This document shows positions 9,700 to 19,714 of a stretch of DNA of 64,000 nucleotides, piece by piece. The notes under the pieces are model-generated. The model was not told where the DNA came from, did not search any database, and saw only the letters and a list, made by a program, of their open reading frames with translations. Numbering within the stretch: the first letter of the stretch is position 1; every line of letters begins with the position of its first letter. Origin of the DNA: Lyophyllum atratum (Eukaryota; Basidiomycota; Agaricomycetes; Agaricales; Lyophyllaceae); the NCBI GenBank assembly GCA_014905825.1, contig JACGCN010000050.1:62001-126000 (forward strand). The letters are read 5' to 3'. The position numbers and the translations under genes are program-made.

Positions 9700-11085
9700 C
9701 TCCCTCCGCCGCTCCTTCACACCGCCGCATCCACCACATCCCAACTATGTCCCCGGAGTCCATAGACCACGCTCGCCTTATGCTAGAAGCGGTGTATCTC
9801 GACAATCTTGACAATCATGGACAGACTGAGAGGTTGGAGGAGGAGGAGGGCGGACGGGTCTTGATGGTATAAAACTGCCGGTATCCATATCAGGACCGGG
9901 CTGAGCCGGAGGGTCTCATAGTTCCACGAACTCGGTGCCCATACCCATACCCAGCAGCGGGACCCACGTAGATGCAGTTCGATCCCCGGCATTCGAGGGT
10001 AAATTGGCAACTGGCCTCCCCACTCCCTCTTGATACCGCAGTGCACATTGTCAACTTAGCCGGTCGAGTCCAGGTGCTGTTTGTTGCATCTTGGTTTAGA
10101 TAGATGCCCGCGTCGAAGGAAATTCAACCTTCAGCTTGCTATTTCGAGTATCCACAATCTTTCTCTTCCTGCAGCATCCTTCGACTCGAAGTCAGAACTG
10201 GGTGCTGTCTCTATGAAGTCAAGCTGCCGCCTTCGAGGTGAAGGTGGAACTGCAGCATGGTCATTTAAGAGGTGGGTCGAAGTAGTTGCAGATGAGCCCC
10301 AGTGATGCCATTACCATACACCCCTGACCGTCCGTAGAGACCGTATACACCCTCGACGCTACACAACACTCCTGAGTCGCCCACTTGGATAGTAGGTACT
10401 GCACATCACCACCCTCCCATTTGGTGCATGGCACATTCTCGCGGGCGAGATGAGATGGAGGAGTGGGTGCTTGGGAGGTGTGTCTTTCAAGTCATCCCCC
10501 TGTTCTGAGATGGGGGTGAGGGTGAATGAGCAGGTGGTGTAGGTGTGTGGTGTTTCGACGGTGGGGAGGTCTACCCCCGATGTTGGACGTTCTGAGATGC
10601 GGGTGAATGAGCAGGTGGTGTAGGTGTAAGAGGTTTCGATGGTGGAAAGGTCGACCAGAGCGTGAAGGATGAACGTTCGTTTAATATACTGTTTTGATCG
10701 ACACGATACGCGTATGTCGTGCCAAAATTTTGTAAGCCGTGCCACAGTTTCTTATCCATAGCCAGGTCCGGCGCAATTTCTCGATTGAAGGACGAGTGGA
10801 GACCTGATCCGGTTATGGAGATGGGTGTCCTAACCTAAGGATCGCGACCTCCCATGCTACCGTCCCCCGCACATATTTTCTGTACCATAATTCCAATCAT
10901 GGATCATCCGCCATAGTATGCCGAGTCGCTTTGAGATCGTAACACACGCGTGCGACACCAGATCCTTCAAGATCAGGCCGTATACCTAAACCTCAAGTAA
11001 GTGTCAAGCTAGGAATGGGGTGAGGCCGAACATACGGTGTTGGATTAGAAGACGGCATGCCCCACAATTCAAAGATGTTTATGCT
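9700..11085 (-). repeat. R repeat, copy R0 (NUP37 upstream region)
   Basis: In reverse orientation this matches the sequence upstream of intact NUP37 (R2, 44850-46556) and R1 (42075-43900). It contains a roughly 75-bp tandem duplication around 10520-10650 (gaatgagcaggtggtgtagg occurs twice). Open frames are not kept between the three R copies, so it appears non-coding. Confidence 0.6.
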
Positions 11086-11180
11086 ACCGGAAATAGAATC
11101 GGTGTTGTCCACTCTTCGTAACATAAGCAAGGGATGTTGATCATTGGCCTATTGGTCACGCACGGAGCAGCGTAGGGGTG

Positions 11181-11329
11181 ACGTTTTCGGGGAACCCGAG
11201 GAACGAGGGTGACCCGAAAAGAGGGTCTACGTGATGAGTCAGCGTCGGTGGCGGGCACCCGCTTTGCTGCCCACCACCACCGGCAAGCTCACTCAACACG
11301 CAGAATCGTACATTACGATTAGTTTTGCA
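11181..11329 (+). repeat. Ngaro split direct repeat A1
   Basis: 149 bp, matching A2 (16585-16733). It begins acgttttcggggaacc and contains the palindromic arms ttttcggg and cccgaaaa. It is the 5' terminal repeat of the element. Confidence 0.92.
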
Positions 11330-11370
11330 TATCTATATCTATCTACTTGCTTTAAAAACATTCTCTGGCC

Positions 11371-13159
11371 ATGCCCGTCATCAGGAACGACCCCAACGAG
11401 GCGATATGCCCCGACTTTGCGTCAGAAGATTACCGGGATGCACGAGAAGCTCTCATCCGAGACGGGATCGACGACGCGACGGCGACCGTGATGTTGACCC
11501 AGACCTGGAACGCTAGCAACAGGGTCGAAAGGACGATCTGGGCTCGTCAGGTGGAGGCAGAGGAGACGGCGGCAGCGGAGGCGGAACGGCAGATGCAGGC
11601 AACACAGGCACGCCAAGAGGAGGCGAGGAGTCACGAGGATGAGACCTCACGCGCTGAGGAGCGCAAGAAGCACAGGACGAAGTACATCGAGACCCCCGAG
11701 GTTCCTCCGCCCAGCACCCCGCCCGAGATCTTATCGGCATACGCGACCACTCGGCTCCAAAAGGGGAATTACGTCGAGCTCTGGTACTTTACCAACGACG
11801 GCCTCGACCACGCGCTGAAGAACTCCGCGACCCTGGACGAGAGTGCCATGGTGCAGACCTTTGACAAGGAGGGCCGTGCGACTTGGGTCTCAGCCGCAGC
11901 ATCGAGGGAGGCGCGCTCTGCCGTGGACGACAGGAACTTGACGTGGGAGGAGGTTCAGATCGCGGTTCCGCGATTCCTCGACGCGATCCACGCCGCAGGT
12001 TGGACACGACAGAGGCAGGTCATGATGACCAACCTCTTCACCAGGTTACAGATGCACCCGTTGCGGTCCACGAAGGACCCCCTCGACAGGCGGGGGCTCC
12101 TCCGCTACTTATCGGAACAGCGCCGATTATGGCATTCAGCAATCGACACGCCGGGGGGCGCGTGGGACATCGGTACCCTCAGCGAGATGCTGATTCGCGC
12201 AGCGGTTGACGCAGTAACGAAGGAAGATAGGGCCAGGAGGGATGCGGAGAGGACATACCTCGTGCGTAGTCTTGTTCATCTTTCATTTCAGAATGCTCAC
12301 AGACAGTTTTTCCCCTTCCCCTCTACATACCTCCCTTTTCGTCCCATCACCACTGCAAATGCGACATCCGTATCTTCATGCGGCATCACCTGCGACACCT
12401 GCATCTTCATGCGGCTTATACTCTACGCATCTTCATGCGGCCGTATCTTTATGCGGTTTATACTCTACGCATCTTCATGCGGCCGTATCTTTATGCGGTG
12501 TCCTGGCCTCTCACATCTTCATGTGCCCGTATCTTCATGCGGTTGGCCCTCGTTGCATCTTCATGCGGTCCCATCTTCATGTGGCTTGACGAACCCCCTC
12601 CCTGTCGCATCTTCATGCGCGCGTATCCTATGCGTAACGGGCACAGTTTGAGAAACAGATGGCAGAACTCGCCACCGCGCAGGCTGGACGTGAGCAGCGA
12701 GGCCGGGCACGTCGTTCCAGGTCACCACAGCGGAGCTTTTCAGGCTCGCGCCGTCGCCGCTCCATCACTCCTCCACACCGCCGGGATGAGAGCAGTGGAC
12801 GCCGGGGCGAAGGCCGGGGGGGCGGTCGTGAGGAGCAGGGCCGTTCCTTTCCATCGCGAGAGGGGGGTTTTCGTCGAGGCGCAGGGAAAAGGACGCTGGC
12901 AGCCTGCGCCGTCTGCCTCGGTCGTCACCCGCATCCAATCATCAGGTGCGAGGCCCAACGCACCTGGGACGACCGCTTCGACGCCCTCGCCTGCCGCATC
13001 AACAGAGTGCTCACCATGCGAGACGGCCGCCCAGTATGCCAGGACTGGCAGCGGGAAGAGGGCTGCTCCGCCTCTCACCACGACACCAAGCACTTCTGCT
13101 CGGGCTGTGGCTCCAACTCTCATGGAGCTCAAGATTGCCATCGAGCTCAGAGGGCGTAG
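11371..13159 (+). CDS. Ngaro Gag-like protein with zinc knuckles, spliced
   Basis: Two exons: 11371-12261 (297 codons) and 12659-13159. They are joined in phase 0 by removing a 397-nt intron (donor gtgcgt at 12262, acceptor aaacag ending 12658). The product is 463 residues. The N-terminal part has a coiled, Glu/Ala/Gln-rich region (residues about 60-110) and a helical Gag-like core. Exon 2 begins with an Arg/Ser-rich stretch and carries Cys/His clusters, CAVCLGRHPHPIIRC and CSGCGSNSHGAQDC, typical nucleic-acid-binding knuckles. Without splicing the frame runs through the minisatellite and stops near 12651 without the zinc region. The end overlaps the reverse-transcriptase start by 38 bp in another frame. 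Confidence 0.72.
12370..12630 (+). repeat. Minisatellite inside the Gag intron
   Basis: Roughly a dozen imperfect copies of a 14-nt unit (catcttcatgcggc) separated by variable spacers such as ttatactctacg. It lies wholly within the inferred Gag intron. Confidence 0.8.
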
Positions 13160-15137
13160 AGCGAGGTGCCCCTACCCGCCGGATGTCTGGCATTCCCAGT
13201 TATTGGGTGCCGGCCTCCTCGAAAAGTATCCCCACCTCCCCAGAGGCTTTAGTTTCGGTTTTAAATTTAATGTCCCTTCCATCCTCGCCACCCAGTCCCC
13301 ACCTAATAGCACCACAGTCGTCGATTTCGCCAGCGAATTTCGCACCATTGTGGACGCCGAAATCTCAAAAGGAAGGTACATTGGTCCGTTCTCTCGCAGG
13401 CAGCTCGAGGAGACCATCGGGCCCTTTCAAACTTCCCCCTTCTCCATCATACCTAAACCTAACAAGCCAGGGAAATTTCGGATCATTCAAAATCTCTCCT
13501 TTCCACATTCTCCTTCCTCCGCCTTCCCAAACCCCTCTATCAACTCTTTCACCAACTCGAACGATTTCCCATGTACCTGGGGGACTTTCTCGGTCATATG
13601 CCTGCTCATCTCCAGGCTCCCACCTGGATCGCAGGCAGCGGTTCGGGACGTGGCGGAGGCGTACCGCACTATTCCCCTCCACCCGTCGCAGTGGCCGGCG
13701 GCGGTTGCGCGGGTGGGGGACGACGAATTCTGCGTCGACACAAGCCTCTGCTTTGGGGCGTCTCCCTCTTCAGGCGGTTATGGATGTCCGGCAGATGCTG
13801 GCCTCGACATCATGCGGTATCGAGGGATGGGTCCCCTCTCCAAATGGGTTGACGACCACCTTTTCCTCCGCATCCCTCGCCGACACCTCCCCGCCTACAA
13901 CGAGCTCCGGCGCCAATGGCATGCCGACATTGTCATGCGGGGTGAACACCGTTCAGGGGGTCGCCTTTGGTATGGTGGTAGCACATTTGATGATGGCACA
14001 CTTGAGGAGTTCGACGAGGACTGCAGATTCCCCCTCCAGGACCTCTCCGCTGCGTCTCCCCGCTCCTCCCTCGACGCCCAGTTCACCTACAGTATGGAGG
14101 ATGTCGACCGCACCTCCGACCTCCTGGGGATCCCCTGGGAGAAGTCTAAGGACAAACCGTTTGCGTCAGTCAACACGTTCATCGGCCTGTCGTGGGATCT
14201 CGAGGCGCTCTCTGTTTCCTTGGGAGAAGGGAAGGTGGAGAAATACCTGGCAGCGATTGAGGAATGGCATGGACGTCCCACTCATGACCTCCAGGACGTT
14301 CAGAAGCTCTACGGCAAGCTCCTCCATGCTTCATTGGTCTACCCTGCAGGACGGGCTTATCTCACCGGCCTGGAGACCATGCTCCGAGGGAGTAGTGACC
14401 GTCCTTTCGTTCCGCACCACCCTCCTCGAGGACTATCATCGGACCTTGACTGGTGGGCAGCTACACTCCGATCGGCCAAGCAGCGCACCATCCCTCGGCC
14501 AGTCCTCCTCTCCGACGTTGGTGCATTCTCCGACGCCAGTTCTGGAATTGGTGTCGCCATCATCTTGGGGGGGTTCTGGCGTGCGTGGCGCCTGGTCCCA
14601 GGTTGGCAGACCCTCGAGGGGAAGCGTGATATCCAGTGGGCAGAGGCCATTGGGTTTGAGCTCCTCATCCGTGCCCTCGTTTCCACTAGCGAACCGGAGG
14701 ACCATCATAGAGTCTATGGGGACAACCAAGGAGTGGTTGAGGGATGGTGGAACGGCCGAAGCCGTAACTCGGCCGTCAACAGCGTATTTCGTCGCCTCCA
14801 CAGCTTCCTCGAGGGCGAGGGCAGAACGGGGAAGTTCCATTCAGCCTACGTACCGAGCGCTTACAACCCAGCAGATGCTCCCTCCCGGGGCAAATTCCCT
14901 TCCCAGCATCTCCTCCTCCCACCGGTGGGACTACCAGATGGGCTTGACCGGTTCCTCGTCGACGCAACCGACCCATACACCCCCACAGAGCTTCGGCTTT
15001 TGCGGGAGGGCAGGTACCCACCAGCCGCAGCCCGGGTCATCAATGCCTCCCTCCAGGACACTCGTGCGCGTGAGCGCTTTAACGGTGAGAGGTTCAGGGA
15101 GGAACGCTCCATCGACGACGTCGAGTGGGGGGCTTAA
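13122..15137 (+). CDS. Ngaro reverse transcriptase and RNase H
   Basis: 671 codons from the ATG at 13122 (MELKIAIELRGRRAR). Reverse-transcriptase motifs in order: SIIPKPNKPGKFRIIQNLS, RDVAEAYRTIPLHP, FGASPSSGGYG, and WVDDH near residue 242 in place of the usual YxDD box. RNase H follows with LSDVGAFSDASSGIGVAI, WAEAIGFELL and VYGDNQGVVEGW, giving the Asp-Glu-Asp metal ligands. The order RT then RNase H with no aspartic protease fits DIRS/Ngaro elements. The frame is open further upstream, but that part overlaps Gag. It is intact with no internal stop. Confidence 0.85.
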   Translation: MELKIAIELRGRRARCPYPPDVWHSQLLGAGLLEKYPHLPRGFSFGFKFNVPSILATQSPPNSTTVVDFASEFRTIVDAEISKGRYIGPFSRRQLEETIGPFQTSPFSIIPKPNKPGKFRIIQNLSFPHSPSSAFPNPSINSFTNSNDFPCTWGTFSVICLLISRLPPGSQAAVRDVAEAYRTIPLHPSQWPAAVARVGDDEFCVDTSLCFGASPSSGGYGCPADAGLDIMRYRGMGPLSKWVDDHLFLRIPRRHLPAYNELRRQWHADIVMRGEHRSGGRLWYGGSTFDDGTLEEFDEDCRFPLQDLSAASPRSSLDAQFTYSMEDVDRTSDLLGIPWEKSKDKPFASVNTFIGLSWDLEALSVSLGEGKVEKYLAAIEEWHGRPTHDLQDVQKLYGKLLHASLVYPAGRAYLTGLETMLRGSSDRPFVPHHPPRGLSSDLDWWAATLRSAKQRTIPRPVLLSDVGAFSDASSGIGVAIILGGFWRAWRLVPGWQTLEGKRDIQWAEAIGFELLIRALVSTSEPEDHHRVYGDNQGVVEGWWNGRSRNSAVNSVFRRLHSFLEGEGRTGKFHSAYVPSAYNPADAPSRGKFPSQHLLLPPVGLPDGLDRFLVDATDPYTPTELRLLREGRYPPAAARVINASLQDTRARERFNGERFREERSIDDVEWGA

Positions 15138-15312
15138 TGGTGTCCCAAGGTTTGGTGCGACTTTACCATCGCCGTTGACGGTGGGGCGCCCCCGACCTTA
15201 CAAGACGGACTTGGCGCCTCTACCATCTTCCCTCCGACCTCACTGCCTCGCGAGGGATCGCCTCTTGCTGTGGACACCACTCGCATCGCGTCAGCTCAAT
15301 TCCGACCACGCC

Positions 15313-16323
15313 ATGGACGAGCAGGACCTGGTGCGGGTCCTCAACGTCATCTCCGCATCATGGTCACATGGCACCAGGGAGACATATGGCTCGGGCTTGC
15401 TCGTCTACCATGTCTTCTGCGACCTACGTGGCGTACCGGACTCAGAGCGATGCCCAGCACATTCAAACCTCATTTTATCCTTTCTGGCCGCATGTGCGGG
15501 GTCTTACTCAGGGACAGCTTTGGCCAACAATGTGTATGGGGTACAGGCATGGCATACACTTCATGGTGCGCCCTGGAACATAACCCCTACCGAAGTTCAG
15601 GCAGCTCTGGATGGGGCGAAGCGGCTGGCGCCACCAGAGTCAAAGCGCTCGAAGAGGGAGCCGTTCACCGTGGATCTCATGACACGGCTGTGTGCACGCC
15701 TCGACCCCGAGGATCCTCTCGACGCTGCCATTGGCGCTTGTTTCAAGTGCGCTTTCTTCTCGACGGCGTGCTTGGGAGAGTTTGTGCTCGGGAACCTCAA
15801 GTCCTTCGACCCGGCCATCCACATCAAGCGGAGTGACGTGCGCACAGGCCAGGATCGACAGGGAAATGAGGTCACCATCCTCTTTGTTCCCCGCACGAAG
15901 GTGTCCTCCGAAGGGGAGGAACTCTACTTTGCGCGCCAGGAGGGACCGTGCGACCCGGAGGAAGCTTTAGAACGCCACCTCCGTGTTAACAAGCTCGATG
16001 ACAGGACACACCTGTTTGCCTATCACCACGGCAAGTCGCAACGGCCGCTGACCCGTACCACCTTCACGAGGCGACTCAACGCCATTGCCGACCAACTTGG
16101 CTTGGAGATCCTACGTTTTCATGGCATCCGGATCGGATCAGTCCTGGAGTACCTTCTTCGAGGAGTACCTCTCGCAGTCGTGAAGGTTATGGGTCGATGG
16201 AGTAGTGATGCCTTCGAGGTGTATCTCCGGAAACACGCCGTCGTTCTGGCACCTTACCTCCAGGACACTCCAGTATTTGAGGAGTTCACACGGTTGACAG
16301 TAGCCCTGCCCCGGGTTCGATGA
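15313..16323 (+). CDS. Ngaro tyrosine recombinase
   Basis: 336 codons from the ATG at 15313 (MDEQDLVRVLNVISASWSHG). The N-terminal SAM-like core-binding part (SHGTRETYGSGLLVYHVFC) is followed by the catalytic domain. The visible C-terminal catalytic signature is HGIRIGSVLEYLLRG, then MGRWSSDAFEVYLRKH with the Tyr nucleophile; a Lys-containing strand (VPRTKVSS) lies before it. Where related recombinases have the first catalytic Arg (a 'ARLGEF'-type motif), this copy reads ACLGEF. The frame is open upstream of 15313, so a longer N-terminus is possible. It would integrate the circular cDNA of the element. Confidence 0.82.
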   Translation: MDEQDLVRVLNVISASWSHGTRETYGSGLLVYHVFCDLRGVPDSERCPAHSNLILSFLAACAGSYSGTALANNVYGVQAWHTLHGAPWNITPTEVQAALDGAKRLAPPESKRSKREPFTVDLMTRLCARLDPEDPLDAAIGACFKCAFFSTACLGEFVLGNLKSFDPAIHIKRSDVRTGQDRQGNEVTILFVPRTKVSSEGEELYFARQEGPCDPEEALERHLRVNKLDDRTHLFAYHHGKSQRPLTRTTFTRRLNAIADQLGLEILRFHGIRIGSVLEYLLRGVPLAVVKVMGRWSSDAFEVYLRKHAVVLAPYLQDTPVFEEFTRLTVALPRVR

Positions 16324-16400
16324 TGTATGTCCCGCTCCTTTTGCTCTGTGGGGGTCCGCGCTTCGCTCGACGCGTCGCGGCGCTCCTCAAAGTGTTGGGA

Positions 16401-16584
16401 ATCGCAGCTCACGGCGGACCGTTTCTTCACAGATTCAGGTCGATGTTTCGAGCTAAAGGACCTTCGGTCCTTTCCCCAAAACACAGCAACAGGATGTAAC
16501 TACACAATAGATACATTGTTCTTACTGTTACTGTTCTCATCTAACATGTCACGTCGCCCCCGCGCGTTCTCCTACACATAGATG
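16401..16584 (+). repeat. Ngaro split direct repeat B1
   Basis: 184 bp, matching B2. It contains a perfect hairpin (aaaggacc, ttc loop, ggtccttt) and ends acacatagatg, directly abutting A2. Confidence 0.9.
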
Positions 16585-16733
16585 ACGTTTTCGGGGAACC
16601 CGAGGAACGAGGGTGACCCGAAAAGAGGGTCTACGTGATGAGTCAGCGTCGGTGGCGGGCACCCGCTTTGCTGCCCACCACCACCGGCAAGCTCACTCAA
16701 CACGCAGAATCGTACATTACGATTAGTTTTGCA
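16585..16733 (+). repeat. Ngaro split direct repeat A2
   Basis: 149-bp copy of A1 placed between B1 and B2. The B1/A2 junction mimics the junction of the circular intermediate. Confidence 0.9.
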
Positions 16734-16809
16734 CCCGCCCACCACTCCCTTTTTTCCAGTCGTCTCGCCTGCTCGACGCATCAGACTTGCTTTCTGATGG
16801 AGCTGGATT

Positions 16810-16993
16810 ATCGCAGCTCACGGCGGACCGTTTCTTCACAGATTCAGGTCGATGTTTCGAGCTAAAGGACCTTCGGTCCTTTCCCCAAAACACAGCAACA
16901 GGATGTAACTACACAATAGATACATTGTTCTTACTGTTACTGTTCTCATCTAACATGTCACGTCGCCCCCGCGCGTTCTCCTACACATAGATG
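16810..16993 (+). repeat. Ngaro split direct repeat B2 (3' terminus)
   Basis: 184-bp copy of B1. Its terminal atg abuts gttgtttgcagg of the interrupted host repeat, so the right end is resolved to within 2-3 bases. Confidence 0.9.
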
Positions 16994-17400
16994 GTTGTTT
17001 GCAGGTGATAGCGCGCTTTAAGCATCGAAGGACGGGGATCACCAAGTCGTCCAGGCCTGTAGGGCGAAAACGTCGAGATTAAGCCTGAGTACTCAATAAT
17101 AAAAGGTGGGATGGTTGATAGAAAAACCAGCTTCCAGTCCTGGGTCGAAACAAAACCGTTGGTCGATTTGGGTCGATGTGGCTCCTTCAACGCTTGCAAG
17201 TGTTGGTTGATCGTGTCTATATATATGAAGTGTTGTCCAGTTCCACAAAATAACGACTTGCCACTACGTTTGAAAATCTCCAATCGGCACAAACTTCAAA
17301 GCCACATCCCGCATCCTCATCCAAACAAAGGATTTTTGCTTAGTACGTATATCATTTGCTCGACTCGGTGTCCCGTGCTGACCCGCAGTTCACCTTAGAG

Positions 17401-17443
17401 ATGGCCGTGAAAATGCTGGGTTACATCGTTAGCGACGAACAGC
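17401..17443 (+). pseudogene. S-family stump (first 14 codons only)
   Basis: After an S-type promoter and 5'-UTR intron (gtacgtat at about 17344 to cgcag at 17388), the first codons MAVKMLGYIVSDEQ are present. The homology then breaks off into the G-gene 3' flank. The remaining 93 codons are gone. It faces G2 convergently, so an S-G pair once stood here. Confidence 0.75.
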
Positions 17444-17876
17444 ACATCTCTTTTTGACGTGGTTGAGTTACCATCTTCTTAGCCCCTACATAGCAGCCAA
17501 GTGACAAATACGGAAATGGAAATGCAAGATTGATTTGCTTCGCTTTGCATAAGCAACGCCACATACTCGCCAGTACAGCGTTACGATTTGACTTGGCGAA
17601 AGGTGTAGACACCAGAAGAAACAATATCAGAAATAGTTTCGAGCGCCATAAAACGTTACAGTGGCTTAACGTCGGTATTTATGTTATGAATATTCTAAAT
17701 TGCGAGAAGATGGCTAGGAAAGACGTAGAAAGATGATTCAATGGTCGAGAACTGTCAAAAATTCCCTTCCTCTTCGAGTCATGCGATGGGATAAGTTCCA
17801 TTACATGGTGAGACACTGGATCTTTTGAACTAGTGATGATAAAACCTCCAAATTCTCAGTCACAAACTCTAACCCT

Positions 17877-18541
17877 TTACCATTGTCCAGATCGCCACCA
17901 TGGCCATCTAGCGCCATTGCCACCATTACCGCCGTTGCCACCATTGCCGCCATTACCGCCGTTTCCACCACCGTGCCAGCCGCCACCGCGCCAACGACCG
18001 CCGTTCCAACGTCCACCATGCCAGCCGCCTCCATTCCAACCGCCATTATTCCAACCTCCACCGTGCCAATTCCCTCCACCATTGCCTCCATTTCCGCCAT
18101 TTCCACCATTTCCGCCATTTCCACCGCCGCCACTGTTCCAACCACCACCATGCCAGTTGCCTCCACCATTACCACCATTACCACCATTACCACCATTTCC
18201 CCCGTTACCACCACCTCCACTATTCCAACCGCCGCCATTGCCACCTCCATTTCCTCCATTTCCTCCATTTCCCCCGTTTCCGCCGTTACTACCACCCCCG
18301 TCACCATTGCCGGCGTTACCGCCATTTCCGCCATTTCCGCCATTGCCCCCATCTCCACCACCGCCGTTCGAAGAGGCTCCCCTGACCTGAGGCGCAAGGG
18401 GATTAGCATAACAGAGAATCGAACAAGGAAGAGATGACATACCTGCATATCGTTCATCCTTGCGAATTCAGAGTTAGAGACTATCGGACTGGCAATGGCG
18501 ACGCCGAAAAGTGCTGACACGACGAAGATTTGGAACTTCAT
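17877..18541 (-). CDS. G-family secreted Gly/Asn-rich repeat protein, copy G2
   Basis: Exons 18541-18443 and 18386-17877, phase-0 intron with donor gtatgt; 202 residues. Signal peptide MKFQIFVVSALFGVAIAS, then the linker and the GGN / GGGNWHGGGWN repeat array. The tail is GARWPWWRSGQW. It is shorter than G1/G3 at the C-terminus: the stop directly follows GQW. TATA at 18667-18675. A diverged member of the family, with Ser or Asn in place of some linker residues (VSNSEFARMNDMQ). Confidence 0.82.
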
Positions 18542-19714
18542 TTTTTATTGAGTGGATTGATATCTGCGTAGACGTCTGGGGTGAGGATCGTTGATGCAAC
18601 GATGTGCAAGCGGGATGATAAGGGATTGGGAAGTATGGAATTGCGTCAAAACGTTGTCGAGAGGGCCCTTTTATAGACGTAGGAAAGGGGTTCAGAGCGA
18701 CAAGAATGAAGAAGTGGGTCATTAAGAAGAGGAGGCCGCCGTATGTCATGTGCAGAGAACCATTCTTCAGGAAGGGGTCGATTGTCGAACTTGAAGCCAT
18801 GGGAAGTAGCCACCGACAGGCTTCATGATGAGTGCTCCAAAGCTAACAAAGCTAAGGTCCTTCGTTTGTGCCTCAGTTAAAACATATATTCATTTCTTCA
18901 ACGCACTCACTTCATCAAGAATGGCAAAGCAGATTACGACACAGGGTTGCCGTCGCATCTTGGTCGTATCGATTCCACGCGTCAAGTGCTTGCAATCACT
19001 TAGCAAAGAATGTGGCGTTTTTCTCCTGATTATTTTCACCTTAGACATAGCCCACATGAGTCCTTGACCCACTATACCTAAAATTTCGTCGATGTGAGGC
19101 GAGGACCACCAAGGACGTCATTGACTGTGTTTAGGGGCTGAAAGGCAGTGTTCAAGAATATGAATCATAGCTCCAAGGATCCACTTACCTCCTCAAACGA
19201 GTCTACCCCCTTTCTTTTACAGCTTTCTGTTCTTTGATGTGATCGCACTTTTTGCAGTATGCGTACCTACCACAGCTGCGTGAATACTAGGCCGTGCCCT
19301 CCGACAAGTTGAAGTGCATTCCACTTGCAAGTCGATGACCCGAATACTTCTACAAGGATGGGCATGCAGGAAATGCCAGCAGCGATGCACGGGCAGTCGT
19401 CGATGTCACGATTCATGGTGCGAAGAGTCATAATGAGAATTCATTTACCTTATCTGGCATGTGTAGAAACCCTTCCAAACAGGGCCACACAACACGTAGT
19501 ACGTGTTGGATGATCGTGTCTATAAGAAGCGTTGTCCAGTTCCACAAAATAAGGACTTGCCAAGGCTGCCTCCACGACAGCCTTAAATACGTTTCAGCCT
19601 CTCTAATCAGCACAAAGCCACATCCCGCATCCTCATTCAAACAAAGGATTTTGCCTAGTACGTATATCATTGCTCGACTCTGTGTCCCTTGCTGACCCGC
19701 ACTTCACCTTAGAA
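18542..19714. repeat. G2 upstream block and S4 promoter
   Basis: About 18560-19400 is the G upstream block shared with G1, G3 and G4, including splice-flanked open pieces on the minus strand. About 19440-19714 is an S-type promoter (tataagaa at 19521-19528) with the 5'-UTR intron. In this copy the usual intron acceptor cgcag has become cgcac, so splicing may shift to the next AG (ttag, just before the start codon). No other gene is seen. Confidence 0.5.

Larger units (their letters stand above)
11181..16993 (+). mobile_element. Complete Ngaro-type (DIRS-like) tyrosine-recombinase retrotransposon
   Basis: A 5813-bp element with the split direct repeats diagnostic of Ngaro elements: A1 (11181-11329), coding genes, B1 (16401-16584), A2 (16585-16733), B2 (16810-16993). 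A1 and A2 are both 149 bp; B1 and B2 are both 184 bp; within each pair the copies look identical by eye. It encodes Gag, reverse transcriptase plus RNase H, and a tyrosine recombinase. It has no DDE integrase, protease or LTRs. The flanks (cgtaggggtg on the left, gttgtttgcaggtgatagcg on the right) rejoin to the uninterrupted repeat found at about 1515 and 4915. There is no target-site duplication, as expected of recombinase-mediated insertion. Confidence 0.93.

Noticed and set aside
9965..9990. gttcgatccccgg resembling a tRNA B box
   Set aside because: No A box, anticodon arm or acceptor stem can be folded around it, and the R1 and R2 counterparts differ.
12946..15300. A 1125-codon frame spanning the Ngaro reverse transcriptase region
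   Set aside because: Only its last 336 codons (the recombinase) match a family; the first part is a shifted shadow of the reverse transcriptase.
11181..16993. LTR retrotransposon or DIRS with inverted terminal repeats
   Set aside because: The repeats are direct and split (A-B-A-B), no aspartic protease or DDE integrase is present, and there is no target duplication.
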